DNA of 64,000 bases from positions 868,001-932,000 of the forward strand of contig NZ_CP141059.1 in assembly GCF_034661235.1 (NCBI RefSeq), written 5' to 3'. This DNA comes from Nocardioides bizhenqiangii (GTDB lineage: Bacteria; Actinomycetota; Actinomycetes; Propionibacteriales; Nocardioidaceae). A program made the position numbers and the translations under genes. Below, piece after piece: positions 36,893 through 47,431 of this stretch (within the stretch, counting starts at the first letter, position 1; each line of letters opens with the position of its first letter). The notes beneath the pieces were generated by a model. The model was not told where the DNA came from. It ran no database searches and saw nothing but the letters and a program-made list of their open reading frames with translations.

Positions 36893-38239
36893 ATGGCAGC
36901 AGATCTCGACGTGGTCCTCCGGGCCCGGCGCGCGATCGTCGACGGCGCCGAGGTCGCGGCGTGCGTGGGCGTGCGCGGGGAGCGGATCGCCACGATCACG
37001 CCGTACGACGACGTTCCCGCCGCCACTCACACGGTGGATCTCGGCGACGACGAGGTGCTCCTGCCCGGTCTGGTCGACACCCACGTGCACGTCAACGAGC
37101 CCGGCCGCACCGAGTGGGAGGGCTTCGCCACCGCCACCAGGGCGGCCGCCGCCGGCGGGGTGACCACGATCGTGGACATGCCGCTCAATTCGGTACCGCC
37201 GACCACCACGGTCGAGCACCTGGACATGAAGAGAGGCGTCGCGGAGGGCCAGGTGACGGTCGACGTCGGGTTCTGGGGCGGTGCCGTCCCGGACAACGTG
37301 GAGGACCTGGAGCCGCTGCACCGCGCCGGCGTGTTCGGCGTCAAGTGCTTCCTCCTCGACTCGGGCGTCGAGGAGTTCGGCGCCCTCTCAGCCGAGGAGT
37401 TCGCGCTGGCGATGCGCGAGATCGCCCGGATCGACGGGCTGATGCTCGTGCACGCCGAGGTCGGCGAGCTGCTGGACGAGACCGCCCTCGACGGACCGCA
37501 CTACGCGGGCTTCCTCGCGTCGCGTCCGCGTGCCGCCGAGGACGCCGCGATCGCGCTGGTCGTCGACCAGGCCCGGGCGACCGGCGGTCGGGCGCACATC
37601 GTGCACCTGAGCAGCTCCGACGCCGTGCCGATGCTGCACGCGGCCCGGGCCGACGGGGTCGACGTCAGCGTCGAGACCTGCCCGCACTACCTGACCTTCG
37701 CCGCCGAGGAGGTGGCCGACGGCGCGACCGAGCTGAAGTGCTGCCCACCGATCCGCGAGGCCGAGAACCGCGAGGCCCTGTGGGGCGCGCTCGACGCCGG
37801 CGACATCGACTTCGTCGTCTCCGACCACTCGCCGTGCACGGTGGACCTCAAGCGGCAGGGCGGCGGCGACTTCGGTGCCGCCTGGGGCGGCATCGCCTCC
37901 GTCCAGGTCGGCCTGTCGTCGGTGTGGACCGGCGCCCGACGGCGCGGTCACGCGCTGACCGACGTGGTGCGATGGATGGCCACCGCGCCTGCCGATCGGG
38001 TCGGCCTGAGCCACAAGGGGCGGATCGAGGTCGGCGCCGACGCGGACCTGGTGCGGTTCGTCCCGGACGAGCAGTTCACCGTCGACGTCGCCGCGCTGCA
38101 CCACCGCAACCCGGTGTCGGCGTACGCCGGGCGCCGGCTCGACGGCGTGGTTCGCGAGACCTGGCTGCGCGGTGCACCGATACTGCTGGGAGCCGGCGAC
38201 GCCCCCCGTGGCCGACTGCTGAGGAGAGGCGTCCGATGA
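36893..38239 (+). CDS. allB: Allantoinase
   Basis: 448 residues from ATG 36893. Amidohydrolase superfamily metal ligands: [17 protein letters not shown] (HxH), the carboxylated Lys region [27 protein letters not shown] and [13 protein letters not shown]. It opens the allantoin ring to allantoate. No SD is visible; the start directly follows the stop of a small ORF, suggesting termination-reinitiation. Its own stop overlaps the next start (ATGA). Confidence 0.93.
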   Translation: MAADLDVVLRARRAIVDGAEVAACVGVRGERIATITPYDDVPAATHTVDLGDDEVLLPGLVDTHVHVNEPGRTEWEGFATATRAAAAGGVTTIVDMPLNSVPPTTTVEHLDMKRGVAEGQVTVDVGFWGGAVPDNVEDLEPLHRAGVFGVKCFLLDSGVEEFGALSAEEFALAMREIARIDGLMLVHAEVGELLDETALDGPHYAGFLASRPRAAEDAAIALVVDQARATGGRAHIVHLSSSDAVPMLHAARADGVDVSVETCPHYLTFAAEEVADGATELKCCPPIREAENREALWGALDAGDIDFVVSDHSPCTVDLKRQGGGDFGAAWGGIASVQVGLSSVWTGARRRGHALTDVVRWMATAPADRVGLSHKGRIEVGADADLVRFVPDEQFTVDVAALHHRNPVSAYAGRRLDGVVRETWLRGAPILLGAGDAPRGRLLRRGVR

Positions 38240-39051
38240 CTTACCACGTGCCCCAAGGCGGGCTGCCACCTCAGACCGCGCTCACGACCGACCGGGCGCG
38301 CTTCACCGAGGCGTACGCCGTCATCCCGGCCAGGACGTTGAGCGACATCACCGCGTCCTACCTCCCGCACTGGGAGCAGACCAGGCTCTGGGTGCTCGCC
38401 CGGCCGCTGTCCGGCTTCGCCGAGACGTTCAGCCAGTACGTCGTCGAGGTCTCGGCCGGCGGCGGCTCGGACCAGCCGGAGGACGACGCCGACGCCGAGG
38501 CCGTGCTGTTCGTGGTCGACGGTTCGCCGAGCGTGACGATCGCCGGCGAGGAGCACGCACTGGGTGCGGGTTCCTACGTCTACCTCCCGCCCGGCGTCTC
38601 CTGGACGCTCCGCAACCCCGGCGAGGCGACGGCGACCTTCCACTGGATCCGGAAGGCCTACTCCCGCGTCGAGGGGGTCGGGGCGCCGGAGCCGTTCGTC
38701 ACCCGGGAGCAGGACGTCGAGCCGATCCCGATGCCCGGGACCGAGGGTGCGTGGTCGACGACCCGCTTCGTCGACGTCGCCGACCTCCGGCACGACATGC
38801 ACGTCAACATCGTCAGCTTCGAGCCCGGCGGCGCCATCCCGTTCCCGGAGACCCACGTCATGGAGCACGGTCTCTACGTCCTGGAGGGCAAGGCGGTCTA
38901 CCTACTGAACGAGGACTGGGTGGAGGTCGAGGCCGGCGACTTCATGTGGCTGCGCGCCTTCTGCCCACAGGCCTGCTACGCCGGCGGTCCCGGGCGCTTC
39001 CGCTACCTGCTGTACAAGGACGTCAACCGGCACGTCGGGCTCAGCCTGTAG
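38236..39051 (+). CDS. allE: (S)-ureidoglycine aminohydrolase
   Basis: 271 residues from ATG 38236. Two cupin domains. The Mn-binding set is visible in the C-terminal cupin: Glu, His and His in [16 protein letters not shown] and Gln in PQACYAGG. It hydrolyses ureidoglycine to ureidoglycolate and ammonia. Its substrate would come from allantoate amidohydrolase (allC), which is not in this window. It overlaps the convergent HNH gene by 11 nt. Confidence 0.9.
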   Translation: MTYHVPQGGLPPQTALTTDRARFTEAYAVIPARTLSDITASYLPHWEQTRLWVLARPLSGFAETFSQYVVEVSAGGGSDQPEDDADAEAVLFVVDGSPSVTIAGEEHALGAGSYVYLPPGVSWTLRNPGEATATFHWIRKAYSRVEGVGAPEPFVTREQDVEPIPMPGTEGAWSTTRFVDVADLRHDMHVNIVSFEPGGAIPFPETHVMEHGLYVLEGKAVYLLNEDWVEVEAGDFMWLRAFCPQACYAGGPGRFRYLLYKDVNRHVGLSL

Positions 39052-39394
39052 CGGCGCGAGCGAGGATCTCGCGAGCGAGGTCTGCCTGCCGGACCAGGAA
39101 CTCGGCTTCGTCGAGCTTCTTGCGGCGCATCCAGGTGGTGACCTCGGCGTTGCACTTGCTGGCGTTGCACGAACGACAGGCCGGCACCACGTTCGCGAGC
39201 GTGTAGCGGCCGCCGCGCGAGATCGGGAGGACGCAGTCCTTCTGGAGCTGTGGGTCGTCGGCGCCGCAGTAGGCGCAGCCGCCCCACGCTGCTCGAAGGC
39301 GGACCCACTGTGCGTCGGTCAGGTCGTGCTCGACCTTCGCCATCCTCCGCTGCCGACGCCGGGCGTACGTCGCGGCTCGGCTTCGCGATGTCAT
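39041..39394 (-). CDS. HNH endonuclease-like protein
   Basis: 117 residues. A basic N-terminus is followed by a zinc-binding HNH module: CAYCGADD, then DCVLPISRGGRYTLANVVPACRSCNASK. The second CxxC and the Asn-Lys part are intact, but the first catalytic His of the usual DHxxP is Cys here (DCVLP). Activity is therefore uncertain. On the minus strand TACCTT lies 6 nt before ATG 39394, so it is probably leaderless. No phage gene is nearby. Confidence 0.8.
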   Translation of the reverse strand: MTSRSRAATYARRRQRRMAKVEHDLTDAQWVRLRAAWGGCAYCGADDPQLQKDCVLPISRGGRYTLANVVPACRSCNASKCNAEVTTWMRRKKLDEAEFLVRQADLAREILARAATG

Positions 39395-39465
39395 GGGGTG
39401 AAGGTACGGCGTCGAGCGTGCGATGTTGCGGCACCACGTGACCCGAGATCACCCGCCGACGGCCA

Positions 39466-39936
39466 CTAGGCCTCCGCGGCCGCCTTGATCCGGTCCAGCG
39501 TCTGCCGCATGCCGGTGCGGAGGGACTCGGTGAAGGCGCCCTGGCCTCCCATGAACGCGTCCGTCCACTCGAGCGACAGGTCGGAGATGCCCTCGGGCGT
39601 CTCGCGGCGCTGGGTGAGCACGGTCGCCCCGTCGGCGGCCTCGAGCAGGAAGGACCACACGACCCAGTTCTCGGCGATCCGGAACGCGACCGCCCGCTCG
39701 GCGTCGTACCTCGTGATCTTCCCGTGGGTGATCCACTCCAGCTCGCCCTCGTGGTTGCGGCTGGTGAACTCCGCCCCCAGCTCGCAACGCTCGTAGCCGG
39801 TGCGGAGGCGGGTCGACATCACCTGCGGACTCCACTCGGGCATCCGGCGGACGTCGCCGACCAGGTCCCAGACCCGCGCAGCAGGCGCCCCGATCTCGAT
39901 CCGGTCCTCGAGCAGCGGTTCGTAGACCGTGTCCAT
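39466..39936 (-). CDS. SRPBCC-family (polyketide cyclase/START-like) protein
   Basis: 156 residues with SD AGGAGG before ATG 39936. IEIGAPAARVWDLVGDVRRMPEWSPQV is the standard opening of this hydrophobic-pocket fold. FRIAENWVVWSFLLEA and the long C-terminal helix (TGMRQTLDRIKAAAEA) agree. Ligand and role unknown; not obviously linked to purine metabolism. Confidence 0.8.
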   Translation of the reverse strand: MDTVYEPLLEDRIEIGAPAARVWDLVGDVRRMPEWSPQVMSTRLRTGYERCELGAEFTSRNHEGELEWITHGKITRYDAERAVAFRIAENWVVWSFLLEAADGATVLTQRRETPEGISDLSLEWTDAFMGGQGAFTESLRTGMRQTLDRIKAAAEA

Positions 39937-40108
39937 GCGTCCTCCTGTGCGAACTATGCGACCGATTGATCGTAATGGTCCGAGGCTAGTCCATCTCCGG
40001 CGCCGACGCCGACCCTGGCGCGCCCACCGCGTCGACGTCTTGACCAGCTGCCCCTGATCCGGGACGTCGACCCTGCCGGTCGTGCCCGGACGCAGGTACG
40101 GTCGGGGC

Positions 40109-40561
40109 GTGCCCGCCGTACCGCCTCCTGCCTACGCCGTCGCCGGCCTCGTCGCGCAGCACCTCCTCGCCGACAACGGCCGCGCCGGGCCGGTCCGAAA
40201 GGTCGCCGCTGGTGCGGTCGCGGCCGCCAGCGCCGCGCTGGCGGTGGGCAGCATCCGGCGGTTCCGCGCCGGTGGCACGACGGTCGAGCCGTTCCACCCC
40301 GAGCGCGCGAGCGCACTCGTGACCAGCGGTCCCAACGCCCTGACCCGCAACCCGATGTACGTCGGCATGGCGGGCCTCCTCGCCGCCCACGCACTCGTGC
40401 GCGGTGGGTGGCTGCCGGCAGTTCCGGTGGCCGCGTTCGTCGCGGTGATCGACCAGACGCAGATCCGTCCCGAGGAGGCGGCGCTGCGCGCGCTCTTCGG
40501 GCAGGAGTACGACGAGTACTGCGCGCGCGTCCCTCGCTGGCTGACCGGACTGCCGCTCTGA
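40109..40561 (+). CDS. Isoprenylcysteine methyltransferase-like membrane protein
   Basis: 150 residues from GTG 40109. Three or four helices, then the PEMT/ICMT-type SAM motif GPNALTRNPMYVGMAGLLAAHAL and the C-terminal EEAALRALFGQEYDEYCARVPRWL. These bacterial proteins are presumed methyltransferases of unknown substrate. TACGGT (40097-40102) lies 6 nt before GTG, suggesting a leaderless mRNA. Confidence 0.8.
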   Translation: MPAVPPPAYAVAGLVAQHLLADNGRAGPVRKVAAGAVAAASAALAVGSIRRFRAGGTTVEPFHPERASALVTSGPNALTRNPMYVGMAGLLAAHALVRGGWLPAVPVAAFVAVIDQTQIRPEEAALRALFGQEYDEYCARVPRWLTGLPL

Positions 40562-40570
40562 GGAGGCGCG

Positions 40571-40780
40571 GTGAGCCTCGAGGACAACCCCTTCTCCTAC
40601 CGCGTGACGAAGGACGGTCGGGTGCTGGTCAGCCGCGGCGGCCGGCTGGTCGTCACCGTCGGCGGGGCCCGTGCGGAGCGGCTGGTCGCGCTGCTCGGGG
40701 AGGACGACGCACAGGACCAGGAGCTCCTCGCCCGGGCGACCGGCAACTACCGGCGAGGCAACGAGCGCCGAGGGCTCTGA
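40571..40780 (+). CDS. Small hypothetical protein
   Basis: 69 residues with SD GAGGAGG before GTG 40571, 9 nt after the methyltransferase gene, so cotranscribed. FSYRVTKDGRVLVSRGGRLVVTVGGARAERLVALL looks like a short beta meander then a helix, with a basic tail. No family recognised. Confidence 0.65.
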   Translation: MSLEDNPFSYRVTKDGRVLVSRGGRLVVTVGGARAERLVALLGEDDAQDQELLARATGNYRRGNERRGL

Positions 40781-40787
40781 CACCCGA

Positions 40788-40817
40788 TGCAACCAATCGG
40801 GCCGCTCGTGCGTCATA
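40788..40817 (+). promoter_or_regulatory. ECF-sigma-type promoter for a 32-codon ORF
   Basis: TGCAACC (40788-40794), a 16-nt spacer and CGTCATA (40811-40817) fit the AAC...CGTC pattern of extracytoplasmic-function sigma promoters. It starts just after one gene ends and points at the small ORF at 40849. The responsible sigma factor is not in the window. Confidence 0.5.
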
Positions 40818-40848
40818 AGGGGTATCAGCTCGGCTGAGGGAGGTCGCT

Positions 40849-40947
40849 GTGCGCCAGCAGGCGAAGCCACATCTGTCGTTCATCGGACATGTCCAGCACC
40901 TCAAGGTGCTGCTCGCCTGGGTGACCCGCCGACTCGCCGGAGTCTGA
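40849..40947 (+). CDS. 32-residue small protein
   Basis: GTG 40849 is preceded by a very good SD (GAGGGAGG, 5-nt spacing) and by an ECF-type promoter. The peptide begins VRQQAKPHLSFIGHVQHLKV (initiator Met in place of Val) and ends TRRLAGV. It is basic, has three histidines and could form an amphipathic helix, so membrane or protein binding is possible. A perfect hairpin CGTCGCG/CGCGACG (40965-40983) follows as a possible terminator. No homology known to me. Confidence 0.55.
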   Translation: MRQQAKPHLSFIGHVQHLKVLLAWVTRRLAGV

Positions 40948-40964
40948 CCCCCCGACTGGGGTGC

Positions 40965-40983
40965 CGTCGCGAGCGGCGCGACG
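40965..40983 (+). terminator. Hairpin after the 32-codon ORF
   Basis: CGTCGCG-AGCGG-CGCGACG, a perfect 7-bp stem without a U-tract. It separates the small gene from the TACCGT -10 box of the xdh leader, which begins one base later. Confidence 0.4.
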
Positions 40984-40989
40984 TACCGT
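40984..40989 (+). promoter_or_regulatory. -10 box of the xdh leader
   Basis: TACCGT lies 7 nt before ATG 40997, the same geometry as many leaderless genes in this window. If used, the transcript begins at or next to the ATG in the left arm of the inverted repeat. Confidence 0.45.
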
Positions 40990-40996
40990 TCACCCT

Positions 40997-41146
40997 ATGG
41001 GCACGTCTCCTCATCCCGCGCCTGCTGCGCGACGGTTCCGACTCGATCTGGCTACGTTGGCGTCGCTCGATGGGCGGACGAGCACGACTTCGCTCCGCCG
41101 CCTTGCCAGATCGGCCGGAACCGCCGCTCGCGACGCCGCCGGATAA
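40997..41146 (+). CDS. 49-codon upstream ORF in the xdhA leader
   Basis: ATG 40997 is in the left repeat arm; TAA 41144-41146 touches the right arm, 12 nt before the xdhA ATG. The peptide begins MGTSPHPAPAARRFRLDLAT and is basic. Codon use is mixed, with many T- and A-ending codons, unlike neighbouring genes. With TACCGT 7 nt upstream it would be leaderless. It may serve as a translated leader that opens the hairpin. Expression is unproven. Confidence 0.45.
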   Translation: MGTSPHPAPAARRFRLDLATLASLDGRTSTTSLRRLARSAGTAARDAAG

Positions 41147-41160
41147 GGAGACGTGCCCAT
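40997..41160. repeat. 164-bp inverted repeat that can mask the xdhA start
   Basis: ATGGGCACGTCTCCT (40997-41011) and AGGAGACGTGCCCAT (41146-41160) are perfect 15-bp arms. Inside them similarity continues: CGGTTCCG...CGATCTGGC near 41028-41053 is mirrored by GCCAGATCGGCCGGAACCG near 41104-41122. The right arm is the xdhA SD (AGGAG) plus the first two bases of its ATG, so the RNA hairpin would hide the ribosome-binding site. Confidence 0.85.
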
Positions 41161-42537
41161 GGACGAGCCGCTGGTCACCGTCAACGGTGAGGCACGGAGC
41201 CTGGCCGGCGCCGAGCCGCCGACGACGGCTCTCGACTGGCTGCGCGGCATCGGCCTGACCGGCGCCAAGGAGGGTTGCGCCGAGGGCGAGTGCGGCGCCT
41301 GCTCGGTGCTGTTCGCCCGCCCGGGCGTGGACGCGCCGACCGAGTGGACGGCGGTCAACGCCTGCCTGGTCCCGGCCGCGGCCCTGGCGGGCCAGGAGGT
41401 GGTGACGGCGGAGGGCCTCGGCGAGCCCGACGCGCTCCACCCCGTGCAGCGGGAGATGGCGGTGCGCGGCGGCTCGCAGTGCGGCTACTGCACGCCGGGT
41501 TTCGTCTGCAGCATGGCCGCGGAGTACTACCGCCCGGGGCGCTGCGAGAGCGGAGTCTTCGACAATCACGCGCTCTCCGGCAACCTGTGCCGCTGCACCG
41601 GCTACCGACCGATCGTGGAGGCGGCGGAGGCCCTCGGCGCGCCGGCCGACGGCGACCACCTGTCGTTCCGCACGACGGCGCCGCCGCCGGCCGTCGAGCC
41701 GGTGCAGGTGCCCGGCTACGTGCGGCCGGCGTCGCTCGCCGAGGCCCTCGCGTCGCTCGCCGAGCCGGGTGCGGTGCCGCTCGCCGGAGCCACCGACCTG
41801 GGGGTCGAGGCCAACCTGAGCGGCGCCCGGCCCGGCCTCCTGGTCGCCGTCGACCACCTCCCCGAGCTGCGGGTGCTCACCCGGGGCGAGGAGTACGTCG
41901 ACATCGGCGCCGGCCTGTCGCTGACGGAGATCGAGCGTCGGCTGGACGGCGCGGTGCCGTTGCTGGATGCGGTGTTCCCGCAGTTCGCGTCGCGGCTGAT
42001 TCGCAACGGCGCGACCATCGGCGGCAACGTCGGCACCGCTTCGCCGATCGGCGACCTGCCGCCCGCGCTGCTCGCGCTCGACGCGTCGGTGGTGCTGGTG
42101 TCGGCTGACGGGGAGCGGGTCGTGCCGCTGGCCGACTACTTCACCGGTTACCGCGAGACGGTCCTGCGCCCGGGCGAGCTGATCGCGAGCGTGCGGCTGC
42201 CGCTTCCGCTCGCGCGGCTGACCGGGTTCCACAAGATCGCCAAGCGGCGGTTCGACGACATCTCCTCGGTGGCGCTGGGGTTCGCGATCGACGTCGTCGA
42301 CGGCACGGTCGAGCGAGCGGCGATCGGCCTCGGCGGCGTCGCCGCGACGCCGATCCGCGCGACGGCCGCAGAGGCGGCGCTGGTCGGGCAGCGGTGGGAC
42401 GAGGCGACCGTCGGGACGGCCGCCGACGCACTGGCCGAGGCCGGCACCCCGATCGACGACCACCGGGCCAGCGCGGCGTTCCGGCGGGCGATGCTCGGCC
42501 AGGCGCTGCGGAAGCTGTTCGTCGAAGCGGGTGCCGC

Positions 42538-42541
<4 letters not shown>
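41159..42541 (+). CDS. xdhA: Xanthine dehydrogenase small subunit (2Fe-2S + FAD)
   Basis: 460 residues. ATG 41159 is chosen because AAGGAG lies 8 nt upstream. The plant-type 2Fe-2S domain (CAEGECGACS...C) and the helical 2Fe-2S domain (QCGYCTPGFV...CRCTGYRPI) fill residues 1-160. The FAD domain follows, with IRNGATIGGNVGTASPIGDLPPALLALDA, and ends in the CO-dehydrogenase C-terminal fold. Electrons pass from the molybdenum subunit through the clusters to FAD and NAD. Stop overlaps the next start. Confidence 0.93.
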
Positions 42542-44820
<2,279 letters not shown>

Positions 44821-44821
44821 G

Positions 44822-45664
44822 ATGGACTGGCTGCGGGCGCTGCACGAGTGCCGCGAGCGCCGTGATCCCTGCGTGCTGGTCACCGTGACCGACGTGCGCG
44901 GCCACGCCCCGCGGGAGGCGGGTGCCAAGCTGGTGGTCACGGCCGATCGGACCTGGGGCAGCGTCGGCGGCGGCAACCTCGAGGAAGCGGCCGTACGACG
45001 CGCGCGCGGCCTGCTGCGGGGGATGCAGCTCAGCGGGTCGGCAGCACCGGTGACCGAGCGGCACACGCTCTCGGACAAGGTGGCGGTCGAGCACGGAGTC
45101 CAGTGCTGTGGTGGCGAGGTCACGTTGCTGCTCGAGCCCATCGGCGTCCGGCCGTCGGTCGCGGTCTTCGGGATGGGCCACGTCGGCTACGAGATCGGGC
45201 TGCTGCTGAGCCGGCACGAGCTGGACGTCCACCTGGTCGACTCGCGAGCCGACCAGCTGGACGACGAGCGGTTGGCACCGTTGCTGGCCGGCCCCGCCGA
45301 CGTGCACGTGCACCAGGTCCCGGTGCTCCCCGAGCTGGTCGTTGCCGAGCTGCCGCCCGGGACGCACGTCCTCGTGCTCACCCACGACCACGCCGAGGAC
45401 CTCGCGATCCTCGATGCGCTGCTCCGCTCCGACGTCCCGGCGACGGTCGGCCTCATCGGCTCCTCGGCGAAGTGGACCCGCTTCCGCGGCAAGCTCGCCG
45501 AGCTCGGCCACAGCCCGGACGTCATCGAGCGGGTGCGCACGCCGATCGGTGATCCGGCGGTCACCGGCGTGGCCGGCAAGTCTCCGGCCACCATTGCGGT
45601 GTCCGTCACAGTGGAGGTCCTTGGGCTGGTCGGAGCGACGGCGGTCAGTACGCTCGAGCGGTGA
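44822..45664 (+). CDS. xdhC: XdhC-type molybdenum cofactor insertion protein
   Basis: 280 residues, 1 nt after xdhB. N-terminal XdhC/CoxI domain (VLVTVTDVRGHAPREAGAKLVV, GSVGGGNLEEAAV, GVQCCGGEVTLLLEP) and a C-terminal Rossmann domain (VFGMGHVGYEIG, LIGSSAKWTRFRGKL). It binds and sulfurates the molybdenum cofactor and hands it to XdhB. The stop overlaps the thioesterase start (GTGA). Confidence 0.92.
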   Translation: MDWLRALHECRERRDPCVLVTVTDVRGHAPREAGAKLVVTADRTWGSVGGGNLEEAAVRRARGLLRGMQLSGSAAPVTERHTLSDKVAVEHGVQCCGGEVTLLLEPIGVRPSVAVFGMGHVGYEIGLLLSRHELDVHLVDSRADQLDDERLAPLLAGPADVHVHQVPVLPELVVAELPPGTHVLVLTHDHAEDLAILDALLRSDVPATVGLIGSSAKWTRFRGKLAELGHSPDVIERVRTPIGDPAVTGVAGKSPATIAVSVTVEVLGLVGATAVSTLER

Positions 45665-46488
45665 CCAGCACGACCGAATCCGCGTCCCTGTCGGAGTTCG
45701 ACCGCGACATCACGATCACCCCGGAAGGCGACGACTTCACCGGCACGATGTCGGACGGGTGGCGCGTCGGCGGTGGCATCAACGGTGGCTTCCAGCTGTC
45801 GTTCATCGGCAACGCGATCCGGTCCGCGCTGCCCGACCACCCCGACCCGGTCGCGGTCAGCGCCTACTTCGTCTCGCCGGCCGTCGCGGGGCCGGCGCGC
45901 GCCGCCGTACGACCGCTGCGGGTGGGCGGCCGTACCGCCACCGTGGCCGCCGACCTGAAGCAGGGCGACGACGTGCGGCTCACCGTGCTGGCGACGTACG
46001 GCGACCTCGCGGGGTTCCCGACCGACGACGTGCGGACCACCGCCGAGCCGGTGTCGCTCCCGCCGCGGGACCAGTGCGTGCCCAACACGATGGCGCCGGA
46101 CGAGATCAAGCAGATGGCGCCCTTCACACAGCGGTTCGAGATGCTCTTCGACCCCGACGAGGTCGGCTGGGCGGTCGGTGAGCCGAGCGGACGCGGCCAG
46201 ATCAGCGCCTGGTTCCGCCTGGCCGACGACCGCGAGCCGGACCCGCTGTCGTTGCTGATGGCCGTCGACGCGCTGCCGCCGGTGACGTTCGACCTCGGGC
46301 TGATGGGCTGGGCGCCGACGGTCGAGCTCTCCGCCCATGTCCGCGCCAAGCCCGCGCCGGGGTGGCTGCGGCTGCGTCACCGCACCCGCAACGTGGCGGG
46401 CGGGATGTTCGAGGAGGACTGCGAGGTCTGGGACTCCACCGACCGGCTGGTCGCCCAGTCGCGACAGCTGGCCCTGCTGCCACGTTGA
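45661..46488 (+). CDS. Double-hotdog acyl-CoA thioesterase-family protein
   Basis: 275 residues from GTG 45661. The first hotdog half has GWRVGGGINGGFQLSFIGNAI and PVAVSAYFVSPA; the second has LLMAVDALPPVTFDLGLMGWAPTVEL and the LRHRTRNVAGGMFEEDCEVWDSTDRLVAQSRQLAL ending. Translation is coupled to xdhC, yet no acyl-CoA step is known in xanthine oxidation, so the link may be only positional. Substrate unknown. Confidence 0.8.
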   Translation: MTSTTESASLSEFDRDITITPEGDDFTGTMSDGWRVGGGINGGFQLSFIGNAIRSALPDHPDPVAVSAYFVSPAVAGPARAAVRPLRVGGRTATVAADLKQGDDVRLTVLATYGDLAGFPTDDVRTTAEPVSLPPRDQCVPNTMAPDEIKQMAPFTQRFEMLFDPDEVGWAVGEPSGRGQISAWFRLADDREPDPLSLLMAVDALPPVTFDLGLMGWAPTVELSAHVRAKPAPGWLRLRHRTRNVAGGMFEEDCEVWDSTDRLVAQSRQLALLPR

Positions 46489-46507
46489 GCCGCGCTTCGT
46501 CGTACGG

Positions 46508-46864
46508 CTAACCGGCGACGGTGTTGATGCCCGGCGTCTCGTCGGCCCTGGTGAACTCGACGAACTCGGTGTCCTCGTCGATGTGGACGTTGTGGCCGGG
46601 GCGGATGTAGTAGGCCTCGCCGGCCCCGATCGTCTCGTCAGCGCCGTCGTTGAAGCGGACCGTCACGCTGCCCTTGACGCAGTAGCCCCAGTGCGGCTCA
46701 CTGCACGCGCCGCCCGGCAGGTCGGCGAACATCGGGCCGGTGTCGAGACCGGCCTTCCACTGCTCCAGGGCGACGAACATGTCGCCGGCCCGAGTGCGGT
46801 GCTGCTTGCCGAATCCGTCGAGCTCGATCGCGAGTTCGGTGTTGTCCCGGGTGAAGGTGCCCAT
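46508..46864 (-). CDS. Single-domain cupin
   Basis: 118 residues with SD AGGAGAAG before ATG 46864. One cupin barrel (PHWGYCVKGSVTVRFNDGADETIGAGEAYYIRPGHNVHIDEDTEFVEF). Metal ligands are reduced to a few His and Glu residues. It is divergent from the MerR gene, whose palindromic operator lies in the shared gap, so it may be a target of that regulator. Confidence 0.75.
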   Translation of the reverse strand: MGTFTRDNTELAIELDGFGKQHRTRAGDMFVALEQWKAGLDTGPMFADLPGGACSEPHWGYCVKGSVTVRFNDGADETIGAGEAYYIRPGHNVHIDEDTEFVEFTRADETPGINTVAG

Positions 46865-46944
46865 CGTTCTTCTCCTTGATCGGGACCGCTGATCGGCCCG
46901 TTGCCAGCGGAACGTAGGGCATGAACCGCGGTGCAATGTCAAGC

Positions 46945-46978
46945 ACTTGACCTTGAACCCGGGTTCAAGGTCTACCGT
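46945..46978 (+). promoter_or_regulatory. MerR-type promoter with 20-bp perfect palindrome
   Basis: CCTTGAACCCGGGTTCAAGG (46951-46970) is a perfect palindrome between a -35-like TTGACC (46948-46953) and -10 TACCGT (46973-46978). The ~19-20-nt spacing with a dyad in the spacer is the classic MerR-family promoter, where the activated regulator untwists the DNA. ATG follows 6 nt later. Confidence 0.8.
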
Positions 46979-46984
46979 GGGCAG

Positions 46985-47428
46985 ATGCGGATCTCCGAGC
47001 TCGCCGAGCAGGTCGGGGTGGCCACCTCGACGGTGCGTTACTACGAGCGGATCGGCCTGCTGTCCGGGCCGTCGCGAACCGCTTCGGGCTATCGCGACTA
47101 CGACGAGGATGATTCGGCGAGGTTGCTCTTCGTCACCCGAGCACGACGGATGGGTCTGAGCTGCGACCAAGTCAGCTCCTTGCTCGGCATCTGGGCGGGC
47201 TCGCACTGCGCCAATGCAGCAGAGCGGGTCGGCCAGCTGATCGACGAGAAACAGGCGGAGATCGTCGAACGGATCGAGGAGCTGCACGGTTTCGCCGCTC
47301 AGTTGGACAGCGTGCGCGACGCGTTGCGGGCGTCGTCACCGCCGGACGGGTGCCGGACCGACCTCACCTGCTGCGTGCCAGAGTCGCCCGGCCCCGTCGT
47401 GCTCGACCTGGTGCCGCGGGCGCGCTGA
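46985..47428 (+). CDS. MerR-family regulator, probably metal-responsive
   Basis: 147 residues from ATG 46985. N-terminal winged helix MRISELAEQVGVATSTVRYYERIGLL, long dimerisation helix (ERVGQLIDEKQAEIVERIEELHGFAAQLDSVRDAL) and a C-terminal cysteine cluster (GCRTDLTCCVPE) plus Cys in GSHCANA. Cysteines at these places bind metal in ZntR/CadR/MerR-type proteins. Probably autoregulated through the palindrome upstream. No metal efflux gene is adjacent. Confidence 0.85.
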   Translation: MRISELAEQVGVATSTVRYYERIGLLSGPSRTASGYRDYDEDDSARLLFVTRARRMGLSCDQVSSLLGIWAGSHCANAAERVGQLIDEKQAEIVERIEELHGFAAQLDSVRDALRASSPPDGCRTDLTCCVPESPGPVVLDLVPRAR

Positions 47429-47431
47429 CCC

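Noticed and set aside
40997..41160. Known xanthine- or guanine-class riboswitch
   Set aside because: No recognisable purine or NMT1 aptamer core could be seen; the region is mainly a long inverted repeat with an ORF.
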